NCBI GenBank assembly: GCA_900553145.1
Contig: USCL01000170.1
Location: 1 to 8,400 of the forward strand
Direction of reading: 5' to 3'
Source of the DNA: an uncultured Desulfovibrio sp.
Lineage (GTDB): Bacteria; Desulfobacterota; Desulfovibrionia; Desulfovibrionales; Desulfovibrionaceae
DNA: 8,400 bases
In this document: positions 5,998-8,400 of the stretch, piece after piece
Numbering within the stretch: the first letter of the stretch is position 1
How the letters are laid out: each line of letters begins with the position of its first letter
Position numbers and translations under genes: made by a program
The notes under the pieces: model-generated
What the model saw: only the letters and a program-made list of their open reading frames with translations
The model's database searches: none
What the model was told of the DNA's origin: nothing

Positions 5998-6039
5998 AAA
6001 AAAGAAGGGAAAGGAAACCGTTCCTGAGATACGGTTTCC
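5998..6039 (-). terminator. Terminator-like hairpin between pylB and pylC
   Basis: Six bases after the pylB stop, on the minus strand, GGAAACCGT and ACGGTTTCC (6039-6031 and 6021-6013) form a perfect 9-bp stem with a 9-base loop. A pyrimidine-rich tail follows, ending in six T (6003-5998). The T-run starts 9 bases after the stem, later than in ideal terminators, so partial readthrough into pylC is plausible. The stem sequence belongs to the same style as the other hairpins in this cassette. Confidence 0.7.
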
Positions 6040-6044
6040 CCTCC

Positions 6045-7106
6045 TCAAATCTGTGTACTTCCGCTCAACAGGTTTCTCCGCCGCTCAACCCACGCGCGGT
6101 ACTCGCCGGGCGAGGCGGGCTCGATCCCAAGCTCCCCAAGCCTCCCGACAACGGCGGCAACGCTCCGGCGCTGGTTTTCGATATCCAGATCCTTGGAAGC
6201 CACACCCGCAAGCCCGCAGCCGGAGGGCACGATGGACGTCACCACGTTGGCCCCGGCCTCAAGCCGCATCGCCAGCCCTTCGAGGCCGTCCACATCCAAG
6301 GAGGCGGGGATCAGCCGATCCTCCATCGCCAAACGCATCGCGGCTATGGCGAGGAGCTCATGCGAACGGCGCTCCTCAAGCGTATCCCCCGCCGAGGACG
6401 GGAACGTCGACTCGTGCGGCACATAGCTCATCGCCCGGACTTGGCTCAGCGGCTCCCGCGCCATGCCGAGGATCGAATCCGCCAAATCCTCCGCCGATTC
6501 GCCCACGCCCGTGAGCAGGCCGTCCTCTGCGAGCAGGCCGCACGCCGCCGCATCGAAGCGGGTGCGTTCCCGGCGGGCGTAATCCTGCTCCAAGCGCAGC
6601 CTCGCAAACAAATCCCGGTTGTGCGTCTCCTGATAACAGGCGTACCAGTCCGCCCCCGCCTCACGGAGGCGCAGGAGCTGAGCCGCCGACAGCACGCCCG
6701 GCGACACCATGACCGGCAGCCCCGTGGTTTCCTTCAGGGCGGAAATCAGCTCCTCCAGCCGATGGAACCCGGCGGGCTCCACATAATACGGATCTTCCCC
6801 AAGGGTCAGGTCAAGCAGATGCACCCCGTCCGCCGCAAGGCGCTTCGCCGCCTCAAGCAGTTCCCCGAGCGGCTTGCGGTAGCGTTCCAGTTCCGTATTG
6901 CTGCGCCGGTACTGGCAAAACGCGCAGTCGTTGCGGCAATGGGTGCTCAGGTAGAGAAAACCGTACAAAAACACTTTGTCGCCGAACGCCCGGCGGCGGG
7001 CTTCCCGGGCCGCACCGAAGACAAGCGCCCTCTCCCCCTCCGACTTCGCGGACTGGAGGCCAAGCAAGGCGTCCTTGCCGATTGAAGATTCACGTTCCGT
7101 TTTCAT
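6045..7106 (-). CDS. pylB: 3-methylornithine synthase PylB (radical SAM)
   Basis: PylB is a radical SAM mutase that rearranges L-lysine to (3R)-3-methyl-D-ornithine, the first step of pyrrolysine synthesis. The 353-residue protein carries the [4Fe-4S]-binding CX3CX2C motif as CRNDCAFC (Cys57, Cys61, Cys64), followed by QYRRSN as in PylB and its relatives HydE and BioB. Further on are LDLTLGEDPYY (98-108), a C-terminal TIM-barrel with SLDVDGLEGL and NVVTSIVPSG, and the expected total length. The ATG overlaps the end of pylSc in ATGA and has no strong ribosome binding site of its own, so translation is probably coupled to pylSc. A terminator-like hairpin follows the stop. HydE or BioB are ruled out by the pyl context. 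Confidence 0.96.
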   Translation of the reverse strand: MKTERESSIGKDALLGLQSAKSEGERALVFGAAREARRRAFGDKVFLYGFLYLSTHCRNDCAFCQYRRSNTELERYRKPLGELLEAAKRLAADGVHLLDLTLGEDPYYVEPAGFHRLEELISALKETTGLPVMVSPGVLSAAQLLRLREAGADWYACYQETHNRDLFARLRLEQDYARRERTRFDAAACGLLAEDGLLTGVGESAEDLADSILGMAREPLSQVRAMSYVPHESTFPSSAGDTLEERRSHELLAIAAMRLAMEDRLIPASLDVDGLEGLAMRLEAGANVVTSIVPSGCGLAGVASKDLDIENQRRSVAAVVGRLGELGIEPASPGEYRAWVERRRNLLSGSTQI

Positions 7107-7939
7107 ATCCGTAACCGTATCCCGTGCAGATAAGAGAGGCTGCGCCCGGCCTTCGCCATGTTGCTTTCGCCGGTCGCGGCCATCGTGAGGCGCTCAAGCC
7201 CGAAGCCGATCCCCACCCAGTTCTCCATGATGCCCCACGCCGCGTCGAGCGGGTGCGGCCCAAGGGCGGAGGACGCCAGTTCCAAACCGTTTTTGTCCAC
7301 AAAATCCGAGGTTTCACCGTAGACGGCGGAGTCCTCGTCCGTCATGCGCCAGCCTTCGATCCCGGCGGAGTCGAGCACCATCGCGCCGAGCCCGCGCAGA
7401 CGGGCGTTGAGATCCGTGCCCTCAGGCAAGCCCATTTCCACGAGGTTCAGCATGGTGAATTCGTTGGCATGGCGCTGGCCCTGCGTTTCGCGGCGGAAGC
7501 ACGGGCCGATTTCAAACAAACGCACCGGGCGCGGGCGCAACCGGCCGACTTCACGCATGTATTCGTACAGGTGCGGGGCCAGCATAGGCCGCAGGCAGCG
7601 TTTGGAATCGATCCAGAACACCTGCTTTTCCATGATCGATCCCTCGAAGACGCCCATTTTTTCAAGGCGCGCACGGGACAGGATGATGGGGGTGTGCACC
7701 TGAAGAAAGCCCGCATTGCGCAGGGTTGCGGAAAGGCGTTCCTCCAGTTCAAGGATGAACGGCCTGCGCGGGCCTTCGCAAAAGGCGTCGAGGCGCTCGT
7801 GCTGTTCCGTGACGAGCCGCGATTCCAGCCGTTGGAAGGCGCGGTTGCGCTCGGCGTTGTCCGCGAATACGGCTTGCAGGTCTTCGGGCATCGCGCCGAG
7901 CTCGCCGAGTCGCCGTTGCTGTTCTTCGCTGAAGATCAT
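7103..7939 (-). CDS. pylSc: Pyrrolysyl-tRNA synthetase catalytic domain PylSc
   Basis: PylSc is the class II catalytic core that activates pyrrolysine with ATP and charges tRNA(Pyl). The 278-residue protein is close in length and order to Desulfitobacterium PylSc. It shows KRCLRPMLAPHLYEY (113-127), motif 2 as FEIGPCFRRETQG (142-154), NEFTMLNL (159-166), VYGET (206-210) and motif 3 as GIGFGLERL (243-251). Pocket residues can be aligned to the archaeal enzyme: Asn165 for Asn346, Tyr207 for Tyr384, Tyr125 for Tyr306; Val167 replaces Cys348. The tRNA-binding N-terminal domain is absent and supplied by PylSn. The ATG at 7939 overlaps the pylSn stop (ATGA), and GGAGG lies upstream inside pylSn. 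The longer frame to 8041 is a shadow of pylSn. Confidence 0.97.
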   Translation of the reverse strand: MIFSEEQQRRLGELGAMPEDLQAVFADNAERNRAFQRLESRLVTEQHERLDAFCEGPRRPFILELEERLSATLRNAGFLQVHTPIILSRARLEKMGVFEGSIMEKQVFWIDSKRCLRPMLAPHLYEYMREVGRLRPRPVRLFEIGPCFRRETQGQRHANEFTMLNLVEMGLPEGTDLNARLRGLGAMVLDSAGIEGWRMTDEDSAVYGETSDFVDKNGLELASSALGPHPLDAAWGIMENWVGIGFGLERLTMAATGESNMAKAGRSLSYLHGIRLRI

Positions 7940-8292
7940 TGCCCGCCCTCCTCCGTGCGCAGGACCGCACCGGACTTTTTGCGGAACACGGTTCCCTGAT
8001 ATTTCTTGAGTTTCCATTCGGGGACGGCGCATACGGGGCACGGGTCTGCGAATATCTTATTGCGGAGCCACCGGCTGGCCCGGGAGGTACGGGAATCGCG
8101 CACTGTGAAGGTTTTGCCGCAATGCGTGGTGATCACGGCGTGGTCGCCCGTGATTTCCATTGTCCGGATCCCGTGGAGGATGCCCTTGCGGGACGGCCAC
8201 AGTTTCATCTTGCCGATGAGCGCGAAAAGAAATTGATTTTTGCGGTACGTGCGCTGCTTCTGGGCCGGGCGCGTAGGGGATGCTTCACTCAT
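7936..8292 (-). CDS. pylSn: tRNA(Pyl)-binding protein PylSn
   Basis: PylSn is the separate form of the N-terminal domain of archaeal PylRS; it binds tRNA(Pyl) tightly and aids PylSc. The 118-residue protein contains IGKMKLWPSRKGILHGI (26-42) and SRTSRASRWLRNK (67-79), matching the tRNA-binding SRSSRTARALRHHK segment of Methanosarcina. It also has four zinc ligands in the expected order: His40, Cys58, Cys85 and Cys88 (CPVC). The tail PEWKLKKY (91-98) is also typical. I chose the ATG at 8292, which leaves a 20-residue basic N-terminus; the ribosome binding site is poor (GCGAGA) and lies in a small CTCG/CGAG hairpin. An upstream TTG in frame would fall inside the big palindrome and is unlikely. 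It is the first gene of the unit, followed by pylSc with a 4-bp overlap. Confidence 0.95.
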   Translation of the reverse strand: MSEASPTRPAQKQRTYRKNQFLFALIGKMKLWPSRKGILHGIRTMEITGDHAVITTHCGKTFTVRDSRTSRASRWLRNKIFADPCPVCAVPEWKLKKYQGTVFRKKSGAVLRTEEGGQ

Positions 8293-8347
8293 GGCGATCT
8301 CGCTTTCGAGTGGTGGAGGGGAAGTGAAGAGGAGGAGAGGGAGATTG

Positions 8348-8395
8348 GGGAGGGGAGGAAGGGACTTTCTGGAGAAAGTCCCTTCCTCCCCTCCC
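8348..8395. repeat. Nearly perfect 48-bp palindrome upstream of pylSn
   Basis: Two 23-base arms (8348-8370 and 8373-8395) are exact reverse complements, separated only by GG. The arms are purine-rich on the left (GGGAGGGGAGGAAGGG, then ACTTTCT) and pyrimidine-rich on the right, followed by AAAAA at the window end. The palindrome is 56 bases upstream of the pylSn ATG. On the minus strand no T-run follows it, so it does not look like an ordinary terminator into the pyl genes; it may be a leader hairpin, a boundary against an upstream gene, or a protein-binding site. The core matches the hairpin at 1-24. Confidence 0.8.
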
Positions 8396-8400
8396 AAAAA

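Noticed and set aside
7936..8397. Longer pylSn starting at a TTG near 8397
   Set aside because: The extra 35 residues come from the palindrome and purine tract, have no ribosome binding site, and are not part of the PylSn family.

Overview
The window carries a pyrrolysine (Pyl, the 22nd amino acid) cassette on the minus strand: pylSn-pylSc-pylB, then pylC, then pylD, followed by an iron-handling membrane protein. The split synthetase (separate N- and C-terminal domain genes), the high G+C of the coding regions and the purine-rich hairpins between genes all fit a sulfate- or sulfite-reducing Desulfovibrionaceae-type bacterium, a group in which Bilophila is known to carry pyl genes. The genus is inference from protein resemblance and gene style; no marker gene is present.

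Layout. 1-1100: an S24/LexA-like phage-type repressor on the minus strand, with an apparently leaderless promoter and an AT-rich, repeat-filled control region. 1174-1900: a small divergent plus-strand ORF with a good ribosome binding site but a probable frameshift near its 3' end, then a gene-poor stretch holding a perfect 18-bp inverted repeat. 1842-2360: a self-contained plus-strand unit (promoter, strong ribosome binding site, 127-residue protein of unknown function, textbook terminator). 2582-3474: a ferritin-like/VIT1 iron transporter on the minus strand with its own short terminator. 3545-8292: the pyl genes, all on the minus strand.

How the pyl genes work together. PylB rearranges lysine to 3-methylornithine, PylC ligates this to a second lysine, and PylD oxidises the product so that it cyclises to pyrrolysine. 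PylSc, helped by the tRNA-binding protein PylSn, charges tRNA(Pyl) for insertion at UAG. pylSn/pylSc and pylSc/pylB each overlap by 4 bp (ATGA), which suggests one translationally coupled unit. Hairpins then separate pylB from pylC and pylC from pylD, so the cassette may be read as two or three transcripts. I could not find the tRNA gene pylT or any UAG-containing methylamine methyltransferase; both would have to lie outside the window, most likely beyond its right edge, upstream of pylSn.

Most worth a second look: pylC itself ends in TAG with a 45-codon open extension up to a TAA; two other genes also end in TAG but have a backup stop 6-7 codons on; related palindromes punctuate the pyl genes, including a nearly perfect 48-bp palindrome upstream of pylSn; and there is the 18-bp inverted repeat at 1400-1472.
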